The notes: generated from the sequence alone by a model not told the origin. DNA of 17,187 nucleotides from Deinococcus sp. (GCA_030524065.1 JAUNHF010000013.1:1-17187), one strand, 5' to 3'. Positions 6,326 to 14,559 are shown, counted from the stretch's first letter. Made by a program: numbers and translations.

Positions 6326-6688
6326 ATGACCCAAGCTGGCCCCAAGTATTTTCCGACCGCCGGGCACCTGCTGGTCTGTCAGGGCCAGAGCTGCCAGGCC
6401 CGTGACTCGCGGCTGTTGTATCAGGCGCTGTGGCAAGCGCTGGACCGCGAGCACCTGGCCTACTACAAAGCGGGCGGGCAGGTCCGCCTGACCGAGAGCG
6501 GCTGCCTGGGCACCTGCTCCTACGGCCCTACGGTGTGCGTGTACCGCGAGCGGGAAGGGCAACTGGAGCAGGGCTGGTACGCCGCCATGAATTTTCCCCG
6601 TGCCCTGGCCCTGGCCCGCGCCGTGCAGGAGGGAGCCGACCTGCCTGCCGAGCATCGCTACGGTCCGCCAGAGCAGCAGGCTCCATAG
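6326..6688 (+). CDS. Thioredoxin-like [2Fe-2S] ferredoxin domain protein
   Basis: A 120-residue soluble protein. The pattern HLLVCQGQSCQARDS (C18, C23) followed by GCLGTCSYGPTVCVY (C60, C64, C71) is that of the thioredoxin-fold [2Fe-2S] ferredoxins, related to the NuoE subunit of complex I and to small proteins such as CbiW in some cobalamin clusters. Such proteins carry electrons or sense redox state in the cytosol. Likely ligands are C18, C60 and C64 plus C23; the CX4C spacing is shorter than in the classical ferredoxin, so the fourth ligand is uncertain, and C71 is an extra candidate. It lies 134 bp after the ABC ATPase with its own promoter-like box, so it may be a separate transcript. 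Its partner is unknown. Confidence 0.83.
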   Translation: MTQAGPKYFPTAGHLLVCQGQSCQARDSRLLYQALWQALDREHLAYYKAGGQVRLTESGCLGTCSYGPTVCVYREREGQLEQGWYAAMNFPRALALARAVQEGADLPAEHRYGPPEQQAP

Positions 6689-6698
6689 TTCCCGGGCC

Positions 6699-6721
6699 CT
6701 GACCCCGTATCTGACCCCGTA
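6699..6721 (+). repeat. Direct repeat CTGACCCCGTA x2, period 12
   Basis: CTGACCCCGTA occurs at 6699-6709 and again at 6711-6721, separated by one T. The pair lies 59-81 bp upstream of the SDR start at 6780, in the gap after the ferredoxin gene, where a regulator site would be expected. Confidence 0.6.
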
Positions 6722-6767
6722 AAGATTCTCTAACGTGAAAAAGCACGGCCAAGCGGGCAGCGGGCGG

Positions 6768-6773
6768 GATACT
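6768..6773 (+). promoter_or_regulatory. -10-like GATACT before the SDR gene
   Basis: GATACT plus 6 nt (GGCCCC) precedes ATG 6780. It differs from the TANNNT pattern only at the first base. It supports ATG 6780 over the in-frame GTG at 6735. Confidence 0.4.
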
Positions 6774-6779
6774 GGCCCC

Positions 6780-7691
6780 ATGAGTGACCCGAAAAATGAC
6801 GTGCACAACCAGTTCGAGCAGCGTGATCCCCTGACGCAGTATCCCCAACCGCCGTTTCCGCGCCAGCCGCAGGAAGCGCCGGGCCTGGCCTCGGCCATGC
6901 AGCCGCAGCCGGACCATGGCGAGCAGAGTTACCAGGGCTTTGGGCGCTTGCAGGGCCGCCGGGCCCTGATTACGGGGGGCGACTCGGGCATCGGGCGGGC
7001 GGTGGCGATCGCCTACGCCCGCGAGGGAGCCGACGTGGCGATCAACTACCTGCCCGCCGAGGAGAGCGACGCGCAGGAGGTGGTGCGCCTGATCGAAGCC
7101 GAAGGCCGCCGCGCCGTGGCCCTGCCCGGTGATCTGCGTGAGCGTGAATTCTGCGACGACCTGATTGCCCGCACGGTCAGCGAACTGGGCGGGCTGGATA
7201 TTCTGGTCATCAACGCCGGCAAGCAGGTCAGCCAGGACGATATCGCCGACATCACGGACCAGCAGTTCGACGACACCATGAAGGTGAACGTATACGCCAT
7301 GTTCTGGCTGTGCCGGGCCGCCGCGCCCCACCTACAGCCGGGGGCCAGCATCATCGTCACGTCCAGCATTCAGGCGTCCAAACCCTCCAAGAATCTGCTG
7401 GACTACGCGGCCACCAAGGCCGCCGAAGTGGCGTTTGCGCAGGCGCTGTCGGGCCAGCTGGCCGAGCGCGGCGTGCGGGTCAATGCGGTGGCGCCCGGCC
7501 CCATCTGGACCCCACTACAACCCAGCGGCGGGCAGCCGCAGAGCAAGGTGCAGCAGTTCGGGGAGTCGGTGCCGCTGGGCCGCCCCGGACAGCCGGCCGA
7601 GCTGGCAAGCGTATATGTGCTGCTGGCCTCGCAGGAGAGCAGCTACATCACCGGAGCGGTGGTTCCGGTGACGGGCGGCACGCTGTTTTAG
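6780..7691 (+). CDS. SDR family oxidoreductase (YghA/YhdF-like)
   Basis: A 303-residue classical short-chain dehydrogenase/reductase with a complete active site: TGGDSGIG (65-72, NAD(P)-binding), NAG (145-147), N170, S195/S196 and YAATK (Y209, K213). The N-terminal 55 residues are a Pro/Gln-rich extension ([12 protein letters not shown]... then [21 protein letters not shown]) that is the hallmark of the YghA/YhdF/YhxC branch, often linked to general stress. The C-terminus ends with [14 protein letters not shown], the usual SDR ending. The substrate is unknown. ATG 6780 is preferred over GTG 6735 because it has the -10-like box and matches the family's N-terminus. The gene stands alone between two promoter-like boxes and is followed by a strong hairpin. 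Confidence 0.9.
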   Translation: MSDPKNDVHNQFEQRDPLTQYPQPPFPRQPQEAPGLASAMQPQPDHGEQSYQGFGRLQGRRALITGGDSGIGRAVAIAYAREGADVAINYLPAEESDAQEVVRLIEAEGRRAVALPGDLREREFCDDLIARTVSELGGLDILVINAGKQVSQDDIADITDQQFDDTMKVNVYAMFWLCRAAAPHLQPGASIIVTSSIQASKPSKNLLDYAATKAAEVAFAQALSGQLAERGVRVNAVAPGPIWTPLQPSGGQPQSKVQQFGESVPLGRPGQPAELASVYVLLASQESSYITGAVVPVTGGTLF

Positions 7692-7699
7692 GGGAGGTG

Positions 7700-7746
7700 C
7701 CGGCCTCAGCTTCTGAGGCGAAGGCCGATGCAGAAGCTGGAGCCGG
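7700..7746 (+). terminator. Long hairpin after the SDR gene
   Basis: CAGCTTCTG (7707-7715) pairs exactly with CAGAAGCTG (7731-7739). Across one wobble and one mismatch the stem continues with CCGGC (7700-7704 region) against GCCGG (7742-7746), leaving a 15-nt loop. Only TT follows, so it is either a U-poor terminator or a 3' stabilising structure. It starts 9 bp after the stop codon. Confidence 0.55.
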
Positions 7747-7780
7747 TTCCACTGTGAGCGGGCTGCCAGAAAGGCCCCGG

Positions 7781-7786
7781 TATACT
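7781..7786 (+). promoter_or_regulatory. -10 TATACT before the second acyltransferase gene
   Basis: TATACT, close to the bacterial consensus, is followed by 8 nt (GCCGCCCG) and ATG 7795. No ribosome site is present. Confidence 0.6.
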
Positions 7787-7794
7787 GCCGCCCG

Positions 7795-8417
7795 ATGGCT
7801 CTGCGCTCCCCCACCTGGATGAACCGCCCCCATACCCTCACCTCCCGGCTGGCCTCGGCGGCGCTGCGGCTGGCCGGCTGGCAGATTCTGCTGGCACCCC
7901 CGCCCGGTCCCAAAATCGTGGCGGTGGCCGCGCCCCACACGGCCAATGCGGACTTTTGGGCGGGCATCTTCTGGCGCTGGGCCACGCGCAGCCCGGCGCG
8001 CTGGGTCGCCAAGCACAGCCTTTTTCGCCCGCCGCTGGGCGGCTTGCTGCGCTGGTGGGGCGGCCTGCCCGTGGACCGCCGCCGCGCCGGGGGCAACTTT
8101 GTGGGCGCGGTGGTGCAGCTTATTCAGGAAGCCGACGAAATCATGCTGACCATTGCCCCAGAAGGCACCCGCACCCGCACGGCCCACTGGAAAACCGGGT
8201 TTTATTACATGGCCCTAGAAGCCGGAGTGCCCATCGCCGTCACGGTCATAGACTGGGGCCGCAAACGCTTCGGGATTGTGGGCTACGTGCAGCCGACCGG
8301 CGATATAGACGCTGACTTTGCCGCTATCCGCGAGCTTTTGCGTGGGGTGCAGGGGCATACGCCGGAGAACATGGGCCCGGTGGTTCCCCGCCCGGCCGCG
8401 GACCAGACAGCCGGAGC

Positions 8418-8421
<4 letters not shown>
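7795..8421 (+). CDS. Lysophospholipid acyltransferase family protein (divergent PlsC)
   Basis: A 208-residue PlsC-fold protein. Motif I is APHTANADFW, with H48 and D53 as the HX4D pair; motif II corresponds to WWGGLPVDRR (about 87-96); motif III is APEGTRTR (121-128). The segment HWKTGFYYMALEAGVPI after motif III is typical of the acyltransferase subfamily that includes uncharacterised PlsC-like proteins acting on non-LPA acceptors. An N-terminal hydrophobic patch (about 18-46) may contact the membrane. It is only distantly similar to the 3806-4438 protein, so it is not a recent duplicate. Its stop codon overlaps the nrdR stop codon on the other strand (8418-8421), and no terminator separates them. 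The acceptor lipid is unknown. Confidence 0.85.
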
Positions 8422-8906
<485 letters not shown>

Positions 8907-8976
8907 GGCCTGACCTTTCGCCGCTCACTTGGGAGTCCAGCACGTGCCCGCCCAGAAAAAGAAGATGGTGCAGGCA

Positions 8977-9747
8977 TCAGGGGCGCCTGTCCTGAGAAGC
9001 TGGGGGCGACTGGGGCAGCATAAAATTGGCCCGCTGCTCCGGCGAAAGCTGATCCAGGGCCGAACTCTGGAACTTGGGCAGCGGCACCTCAATACACAGG
9101 CCAGTCAGGTGCATCAGCGCGGGAGAGGCGAGCGTGGTGACTGTATTGACCAGTCCCATATCCAGCTTGTCTTCGCCGCTGGGAGAGCGGCTGGGCAGCA
9201 GCAGGTTGATGCGGAACCGTTCTTCGCGGGCGCTGTCCAGCAGGCCACGCAGCCCGCCGCGTAGGGTGTGCCCCTGGAGGCCGCCCTCGTCCAGATGAGG
9301 CCCTATGATGGTCAGCCACGACTCCGGCAGGCGCTGACGCATGGTCTGGGCAATGCCAACGCTGCTTTTCATGTTGGCCTGAAACAGGTCCATCCACTCG
9401 TTCTCGCTCAGCAGGGTCAGCGAAGGGTGGGCCCGCTTGTCGGCGGAATGCACCACGCCCTGCAACGCCCCAAAAATCTCCAGAATGCGCTTTTGGACCT
9501 TGATCCAGTCCAGCGGCACCGAAACGTCAGCCTGCATGGGAATGGCGGTGGCGCCGCTGCGCTCGATCAAGCTGGCGAGCCCGGCCAGTTGCTCGCCCTG
9601 TTTGCCCACCAGCACCAGCGTGGCGCCTGCGTCGGCCAGGCCCTGCGCCATCACCCGGCCAAAGCCACGGTCGGCTCCGGTCACGGCAACAACCTGCCCC
9701 TCCAGAAACCGGGGCGTGGGGTCGGGAATGGGTAGCACCTGGCTCAC
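8977..9747 (-). CDS. SDR-fold protein lacking the catalytic residues
   Basis: A 256-residue short-chain dehydrogenase fold. Its nucleotide-binding motif is kept (VTGADRGFG, T23-G30), as is the helix after it (GRVMAQGLADAGATLVLV) and the later INLLLP segment. The active site is lost: the Ser position reads IIGPHLDEGG and the Y-x-x-x-K position reads H-T-L-R-G, so Tyr and Lys are both absent; NAG reads HSA. It may bind a nucleotide as a sensor or scaffold. The start GTG 9747 is chosen because TATGCT (9760-9755) lies 7 nt upstream; the longer frame's ATG 9759 lies inside that hexamer. nrdR follows after 70 bp on the same strand, so the two are probably co-transcribed. Confidence 0.75.
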   Translation of the reverse strand: MSQVLPIPDPTPRFLEGQVVAVTGADRGFGRVMAQGLADAGATLVLVGKQGEQLAGLASLIERSGATAIPMQADVSVPLDWIKVQKRILEIFGALQGVVHSADKRAHPSLTLLSENEWMDLFQANMKSSVGIAQTMRQRLPESWLTIIGPHLDEGGLQGHTLRGGLRGLLDSAREERFRINLLLPSRSPSGEDKLDMGLVNTVTTLASPALMHLTGLCIEVPLPKFQSSALDQLSPEQRANFMLPQSPPASQDRRP

Positions 9748-9754
9748 ACCGCTC

Positions 9755-9760
9755 AGCATA
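9755..9760 (-). promoter_or_regulatory. -10-like TATGCT deciding the GTG start of the SDR-like gene
   Basis: On the minus strand TATGCT is followed by GAGCGGT (7 nt) and GTG 9747, in frame. The ATG at 9759 is embedded in the hexamer and would not be in such a transcript. Confidence 0.5.
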
Positions 9761-9782
9761 GCGCAGGGCCCAGCCGGCGCGG

Positions 9783-9829
9783 AAAAAGCGTCCCACCGGC
9801 CACCTGCTGGGAGAGGCGACCAGTGGGAC
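9783..9829 (-). terminator. Rho-independent terminator after the lipoprotein gene
   Basis: On the minus strand GTCCCAC (9829-9823) pairs with GTGGGAC (9796-9790); two further G-C pairs form inside across a mismatch. GC and then TTTTT (plus-strand A run 9787-9783) follow. It lies downstream of the lipoprotein gene and upstream of the SDR-like gene's promoter, separating the two units. Confidence 0.72.
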
Positions 9830-9874
9830 GGGTCCAGGGTGCGGGTGCTCTATCCTTCTGCACTCGCTCCGTTC

Positions 9875-9900
9875 GCCAAAAAGTTGAATGTCTTTTTGGC
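9875..9900. repeat. Perfect 9-bp A/T-core hairpin GCCAAAAAG...CTTTTTGGC
   Basis: GCCAAAAAG (9875-9883) and CTTTTTGGC (9892-9900) enclose an 8-nt loop; three more pairs are possible beyond one mismatch (9871-9873 with 9902-9904). It starts 21 bp after the lipoprotein stop on the minus strand, before the terminator at 9783-9829. It may be a first terminator-like stem or a 3' stability element; an A-tract protein site is also possible. Confidence 0.6.
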
Positions 9901-9921
9901 AAATGCGCTAGGGAGAGAAAA

Positions 9922-10788
9922 TCAGTTCAGCAGGTGGCTGATGCTCAGGGGCGCGGCGCTGCCCTGCTCGGCAACCGGCATCATCCACCCGCCAGGCAGG
10001 CGCTGGCTGGTCAGGTTCAACGAGGCGTTCCCACTGATGGTGAGTGCGTCGCCGCTGTTGCTCTGCTGGCCCTGGCTCCCGCCGGAGACCACCACCGAGT
10101 TCCAGCCTCGCTTGAGCGTCAGGTTCACGGTGTAGGTCACTTTGAGGTCATCGGTGGCTGCCGTGGCTTCCGAGGTGTCGTAGGCGCAGGTCACCGTACC
10201 GCTCAGCGTGGTGGGGCGGTCCACGTACATCACGGTGCCGGCCTGGGCCGAGGCGCTGAACTTGAGGCCCTCGTACTTGAGCAGGGGCTCTGGGCCGGCC
10301 AGCAGGAAGCCTTCACGCTGGTTGGTCACCAGCAGCACGCCTATGCCCCCTTGCGCCGCCGGATCGCTCATGGTGGGCTGAGCCCCCTTGCACTCGCTGC
10401 CCATGAGGCCCAGGAACTTGTTCCAGCTGGCCTGATCGGTCCACGCGAGGCCTGACAGGACGCCCGCGTCTACCGCCTGTGGCAGCTTCAGCGACAGCTG
10501 GCCGCCCGCGCTCACGGTGCCGTCGGCGATGAAGGCCGGGGCTGAACCGTCGCCGCTCAGTCCCGACTTGCTGCTCAGCACCGCCAACTTTACCGGCTGC
10601 TCGCCCAGGTTCCAGGTGGCTTTCTCAAAGCGGACCGCCGTGGTGCTGTCTCCAGGCTTGGCTTTCAGCAGGCTGACGGTGCCGCTCAGCTCGCTGGGCT
10701 GGGGCACGACTGGAAGGCGTGCTCCGGGGCAAGCGGTCAGGGTAGCAGTCATTGCAGCAGCAGCGAACACCAGACTTAGTTTTTGCAT
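9922..10788 (-). CDS. Putative lipoprotein, 288 aa
   Basis: Function unknown. MQKLSLVFAAAAMTATLTAC is a lipoprotein signal peptide with lipobox L-T-A-C and lipidation at C20, so the mature protein should be anchored in a membrane and face the periplasm or outside. The rest is Ser/Gly/Thr/Leu-rich and looks like beta structure. The phrase LSGTV occurs twice (34-38 and 196-200), suggesting two related beta domains. Two further cysteines (C133, C201) could form a disulfide. RGWNSVVVSGG near residue 228 resembles a segment common in exported Deinococcus proteins. ATG 10788 is fixed by TAGCAT 6 nt upstream. The gene is followed by two hairpins. It is divergent from the microprotein gene at 10950. 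Confidence 0.78.
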   Translation of the reverse strand: MQKLSLVFAAAAMTATLTACPGARLPVVPQPSELSGTVSLLKAKPGDSTTAVRFEKATWNLGEQPVKLAVLSSKSGLSGDGSAPAFIADGTVSAGGQLSLKLPQAVDAGVLSGLAWTDQASWNKFLGLMGSECKGAQPTMSDPAAQGGIGVLLVTNQREGFLLAGPEPLLKYEGLKFSASAQAGTVMYVDRPTTLSGTVTCAYDTSEATAATDDLKVTYTVNLTLKRGWNSVVVSGGSQGQQSNSGDALTISGNASLNLTSQRLPGGWMMPVAEQGSAAPLSISHLLN

Positions 10789-10794
10789 ACTTAG

Positions 10795-10800
10795 ATGCTA
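10795..10800 (-). promoter_or_regulatory. -10-like TAGCAT before the lipoprotein gene
   Basis: On the minus strand TAGCAT plus CTAAGT (6 nt) precedes ATG 10788. The divergent microprotein gene uses the identical hexamer. Confidence 0.55.
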
Positions 10801-10937
10801 CTCATCAGAGCGCGCCTTGGCTGCACATGTGCGGTGTGGACGGCTTCCTGGCTTAAGCCGACATTCATCTTGCGTGTGTTGCACTCCATGTTTAGTGAAA
10901 CCCCTTCAAGTCCATTCGGCCCAGGTCAGCCTTGGCG

Positions 10938-10943
10938 TAGCAT
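10938..10943 (+). promoter_or_regulatory. -10-like TAGCAT before the microprotein ORF
   Basis: TAGCAT plus GGGGCC (6 nt) precedes ATG 10950, the same hexamer and spacing as the divergent lipoprotein gene. This is the main argument that the short ORF is real. Confidence 0.45.
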
Positions 10944-10949
10944 GGGGCC

Positions 10950-11060
10950 ATGCCCGAATGGCTGAACGACTGGTGGCGTCTGATCAAACTGACTGTGCTT
11001 TCGCTGGCGGTGCCGGTGCTGCTGTGGGCCCTGCTGGTCTGGGCCGGCGTGCTGCACTAG
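10950..11060 (+). CDS. Small single-pass membrane microprotein, 36 aa
   Basis: A short ORF with ATG at 10950 and TAG at 11058. The product starts with a polar, Trp-rich head ([13 protein letters not shown]), then one continuous hydrophobic helix (about residues 11-33, [20 protein letters not shown]) and ends Val-Leu-His. The positive residues R10 and K13 come before the helix, predicting an N-in orientation. It has codon use like its neighbours and a -10-like TAGCAT 6 nt before the ATG. It stands between the divergent lipoprotein gene and glpX, 96 bp before the glpX start. I know no family for it; many such one-helix proteins bind and tune larger membrane complexes. Being so short, it could still be a chance ORF. 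Confidence 0.5.
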   Translation: MPEWLNDWWRLIKLTVLSLAVPVLLWALLVWAGVLH

Positions 11061-11115
11061 CGCGCCGGCCGGCCTCTTTCTCTTATCTATGTTTTGTCTT
11101 CTATATCCGGTGCAG

Positions 11116-11140
11116 CGGGGTTTGGCCCCTCTGAACCCCG
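11116..11140. promoter_or_regulatory. Dyad CGGGGTT-N11-AACCCCG in the glpX promoter region
   Basis: CGGGGTT (11116-11122) and AACCCCG (11134-11140) form a perfect 7-bp inverted repeat ending 3 bp before the -10-like TAATTT. It covers the expected -35 and spacer, so it could be an operator; a terminator for the microprotein transcript is less likely because no T tract follows. Confidence 0.4.
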
Positions 11141-11143
11141 TGC

Positions 11144-11149
11144 TAATTT
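11144..11149 (+). promoter_or_regulatory. -10 TAATTT before glpX
   Basis: TAATTT plus TGAAGC (6 nt) precedes ATG 11156. TTGGCC at 11122-11127 is a possible -35 with a 16-bp spacer. Confidence 0.55.
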
Positions 11150-11155
11150 TGAAGC

Positions 11156-12160
<1,005 letters not shown>

Positions 12161-12194
12161 GCGTGGCACGGCTGACAGGTCCAGGCTGAACAAA

Positions 12195-12232
12195 GCGGCG
12201 CGTCTTCCCGGAAATGGTGGAAGGCGCGCCGC
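12195..12232. terminator. Bidirectional 14-bp hairpin between glpX and the coiled-coil gene
   Basis: GCGGCGCGTCTTCC (12195-12208) pairs with GGAAGGCGCGCCGC (12219-12232), with one G-T wobble and a 10-nt loop. On the minus strand TTTGTT follows; on the plus strand there is no real T tract. It lies 34 bp after glpX and 25 bp after the stop of the convergent gene. Confidence 0.75.
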
Positions 12233-12257
12233 TCTAGGGGCCGCTTTGGAGTGTGGC

Positions 12258-14342
12258 CTACTCGCCCTTGAGCCAGGCGCCGCTGTTCAGTTCCAGCGTG
12301 GCGGCGTCGGTGGCGCGGGCCAGTCGCCAGTCGCCGGCTTCGTTGCGGCGTGCGCTCCAGCTCCAGTCGCTGTCTTCAAAGCGCAGCCGGGTGATGCCCA
12401 GTTCGGCGGCCTGCTCCAGCAGCGGGGCCAGGCGTTCGGCGGCGTGGTCCGGTGCTCCGGCCTGCCGGCGGCCCTGGGCGATCAGCCAGGCGTGCTCCGG
12501 CAGAAGTTCGGGCTCAGTCACGGGTGGGGCGGGGGAGAAGGTGCTGTCACTGGGCCCGGTCCCAGCGGCCGGCGCCGCGCTCCCAGGCAGGAAAGCAAAG
12601 GGATTGAAGCCGCCCGCCTCTGCCTGCGAGCTTCCCGCTGCTGCCTGGGAGTCCGCTTTGGCCGGTGTGGGGTCGTCGGTGGCCGCTGGTCCGCCAAGCA
12701 GCAGGTCGCCGCCTTCGGGCTCGTTGGTGTCTACGTCAAACAGGCCGCCGCCTGCGCCTTCCAGGTCGAAGATGCCCAGCAGGTCGCTCAGGGCGTCTTC
12801 CCCGAAGCTGGCGGTGACTTCCTGGGCGGCCTGGTGCTCAGCGTGGGCCTCATCCAGCAGGGCCTCAGCCTCGGTCAGGGTTTGCAGGTAACGCTCGCGG
12901 GCCTGCGCCGACAACTGCCCCAGGCCGCGCTGCGCCCGCAGGGTATCGGCCAGGCGGCCCAGCTTCTGAATGGTTTCTCCGGCCAGGTCGCGCACCGAAT
13001 CGTATTCGCGCACCACATGGTCTGCGCGGGCGTCCAGCTCCTCACGCTCCTGGGCCGCCTGACCCATGCGGCGTTCCAGCACGGTGTACAGGCCGTCAAT
13101 ATCCACCGCTTCGCCGCGCATCAGGGCTTCGCGGGCCTGGGCAATCTGGGGCACCAGTTCCTCGGCGGCCCCGGCCACGTCGCGGGCGCTGCGCTCCAGT
13201 TGCGAGAGTTCCCGCTGCTGGTGCAGGGTTTCGCTGGCCCCGGCGGGCGAGTGTTGCAGGGCCTGCAAGGTCAGGTGCAGGTCGCGCAGCTCGCCCACCG
13301 CCAGGCCGCCCTCTTCCAGGGTGTGCCGGGCCAGGCCCAGCGTGACGCGGGCCTGGCCGGCTTCCTCGCTGGCCGGCAGCTCGCCCAGCTGGCGCTCCAA
13401 CTCGCCCAGTTGCGCCAGTTGCTCGTCGCGCAGTTGCCCGCGCTGGGCGCTCAGGTCCTGCTGCCAGTCGGCCACGGCCTGCTCGGTCAGGGTGCCGCCG
13501 GCCAGGGCGTCGCCCAGCGCTGCGGCGTGGGTTTCCAGTTCGGGGCGTCCGTCAATCAGCGGCCCGAATTCGGCCATCACGTCGCCCAGGCGGCGTCCGG
13601 CGTGCTCCAGCTCCATCGCGCGGATTCGGGCCTCGGCCTCGGCGTCGGCCTGCGCCGCACCGGGGCTGCTCTGGACCACCGAGGATTCCAGCTGCCGGCG
13701 CAGTTTCAGGCTGAGGGTGCGGGCGCGTTCCACCTCGCCGGGCAGCAGCATTCCCTGCTTCTGGGCGTCGTCCACCTGCTCCAGCAGGGTTTCCAGCCGG
13801 CGCACCTCGCGCCCGCCCACCGCGCTTACCCGCTCGAAGGTGGCGCGCAGTTCGGCCAGGTCCTGGCCCTGAACCACCAGGCCCTCGGCCAAGCGGCGGT
13901 CCATCTGGGCAATCAGGCTCTCGCCCTCTTCCAGCAAGGCCGAAACGTCGCTGCCCACCGCTTCTTCCTGGCGGGCCATGCTCAGTACGCCGCGCAGGCG
14001 CTGCGACTCGGGCCAGTCAAAATACAGGGTAAAGCGGCGCACGCCCTCTTCCAGCCCACTGAGGTCCACCGGCACATAGTCCACAGTGCCGACCTCGGCC
14101 GACACCCGCTGCACTTCGGCCAGCACATCCAGCACGCGCCTTTTTGCCAGCTGCGCGGGCAGGCTGGTCTGCAAGCGGCGGTAGATGTCCTTTTTCAGCA
14201 CGCTTTCCAGCGCCTGAGCGTCCAGCTGCGCCGGGTGAATGCGCCGCTCCTGCGCGGCGTCTTGGATGATGCGTTCCAGGGCGCGGGTGGAGAGCACGTC
14301 CCCAAGCATCTTGACGGGAATTCGGGACAGAACTGGATTCAT
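12258..14342 (-). CDS. Large coiled-coil protein, 694 aa, unknown function
   Basis: Not recognised. Four parts can be seen. Residues 1-120 are a mixed N-terminal domain (LSRIPVKMLGDVLSTRALER, then YVPVDLSGLEEGVRRFTLYF). Residues about 120-495 are long Glu/Gln/Arg/Leu/Ala helices with heptad-like spacing (for example LEQVDDAQKQGMLLPGEVER), almost surely coiled coil. Residues about 500-610 are an acidic, then Pro/Ala/Gly/Ser-rich linker. Residues about 613-694 are a small C-terminal domain with several Trp (DWSWSARRNEAGDWRLAR). There is no signal peptide or membrane helix, and no Walker A, so it is not an SMC-type ATPase; a structural or scaffold role in the cytosol is inference. GAGGT lies 4 nt before ATG 14342, a real Shine-Dalgarno site, unlike most neighbours. 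An in-frame Met at residue 12 is possible. Confidence 0.72.
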   Translation of the reverse strand: MNPVLSRIPVKMLGDVLSTRALERIIQDAAQERRIHPAQLDAQALESVLKKDIYRRLQTSLPAQLAKRRVLDVLAEVQRVSAEVGTVDYVPVDLSGLEEGVRRFTLYFDWPESQRLRGVLSMARQEEAVGSDVSALLEEGESLIAQMDRRLAEGLVVQGQDLAELRATFERVSAVGGREVRRLETLLEQVDDAQKQGMLLPGEVERARTLSLKLRRQLESSVVQSSPGAAQADAEAEARIRAMELEHAGRRLGDVMAEFGPLIDGRPELETHAAALGDALAGGTLTEQAVADWQQDLSAQRGQLRDEQLAQLGELERQLGELPASEEAGQARVTLGLARHTLEEGGLAVGELRDLHLTLQALQHSPAGASETLHQQRELSQLERSARDVAGAAEELVPQIAQAREALMRGEAVDIDGLYTVLERRMGQAAQEREELDARADHVVREYDSVRDLAGETIQKLGRLADTLRAQRGLGQLSAQARERYLQTLTEAEALLDEAHAEHQAAQEVTASFGEDALSDLLGIFDLEGAGGGLFDVDTNEPEGGDLLLGGPAATDDPTPAKADSQAAAGSSQAEAGGFNPFAFLPGSAAPAAGTGPSDSTFSPAPPVTEPELLPEHAWLIAQGRRQAGAPDHAAERLAPLLEQAAELGITRLRFEDSDWSWSARRNEAGDWRLARATDAATLELNSGAWLKGE

Positions 14343-14395
14343 CTTGACCTCGTTGGCTTGTCTGCGGACCGCACTGGGAACCGGGCCAGGACCGC

Positions 14396-14417
14396 TTCAC
14401 TGTGAACGAACCGTGAA
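14396..14417. repeat. TTCAC-T-GTGAA palindrome plus a third GTGAA copy
   Basis: TTCAC (14396-14400), one base, and GTGAA (14402-14406) form a perfect inverted repeat, with another GTGAA at 14413-14417, 11 bp on. They lie 54-75 bp upstream of the coiled-coil gene start and could be regulator half-sites. The rest of 14343-14570 shows nothing convincing except the repeat at 14536. Confidence 0.35.
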
Positions 14418-14535
14418 AAGGGGGCGGGGGCTAAACCTGAGCAGCAGACCGGCCCAGGCGGGCACCGGCCCGCAGAGCTGTGGCCGGCGCTCTTGGCAAG
14501 GAAGGCTCCTGGGAAAAAGAGGCGGCGCTGGATTG

Positions 14536-14559
14536 ATCTGTCAGGTCCATCTGTCAGGT
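14536..14559 (+). repeat. Direct repeat ATCTGTCAGGT x2, period 13
   Basis: ATCTGTCAGGT is present at 14536-14546 and 14549-14559 with CC between. The second copy overlaps the expected -35 position of the promoter at 14575-14580. Spacing slightly over one helical turn suits a regulator that binds as a direct-repeat dimer. Confidence 0.6.

Noticed and set aside
9757..9759. ATG 9759 as the start of the SDR-like gene
   Set aside because: The ATG is part of the -10-like TATGCT; GTG 9747 lies 7 nt after that box and is in frame.
12246..14405. 719-codon open frame on the plus strand
   Set aside because: It is the antisense shadow of the coiled-coil gene, with Gln/Gly/His-rich unstructured translation and no promoter or ribosome site. 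The minus frame has a Shine-Dalgarno site and helical heptads.
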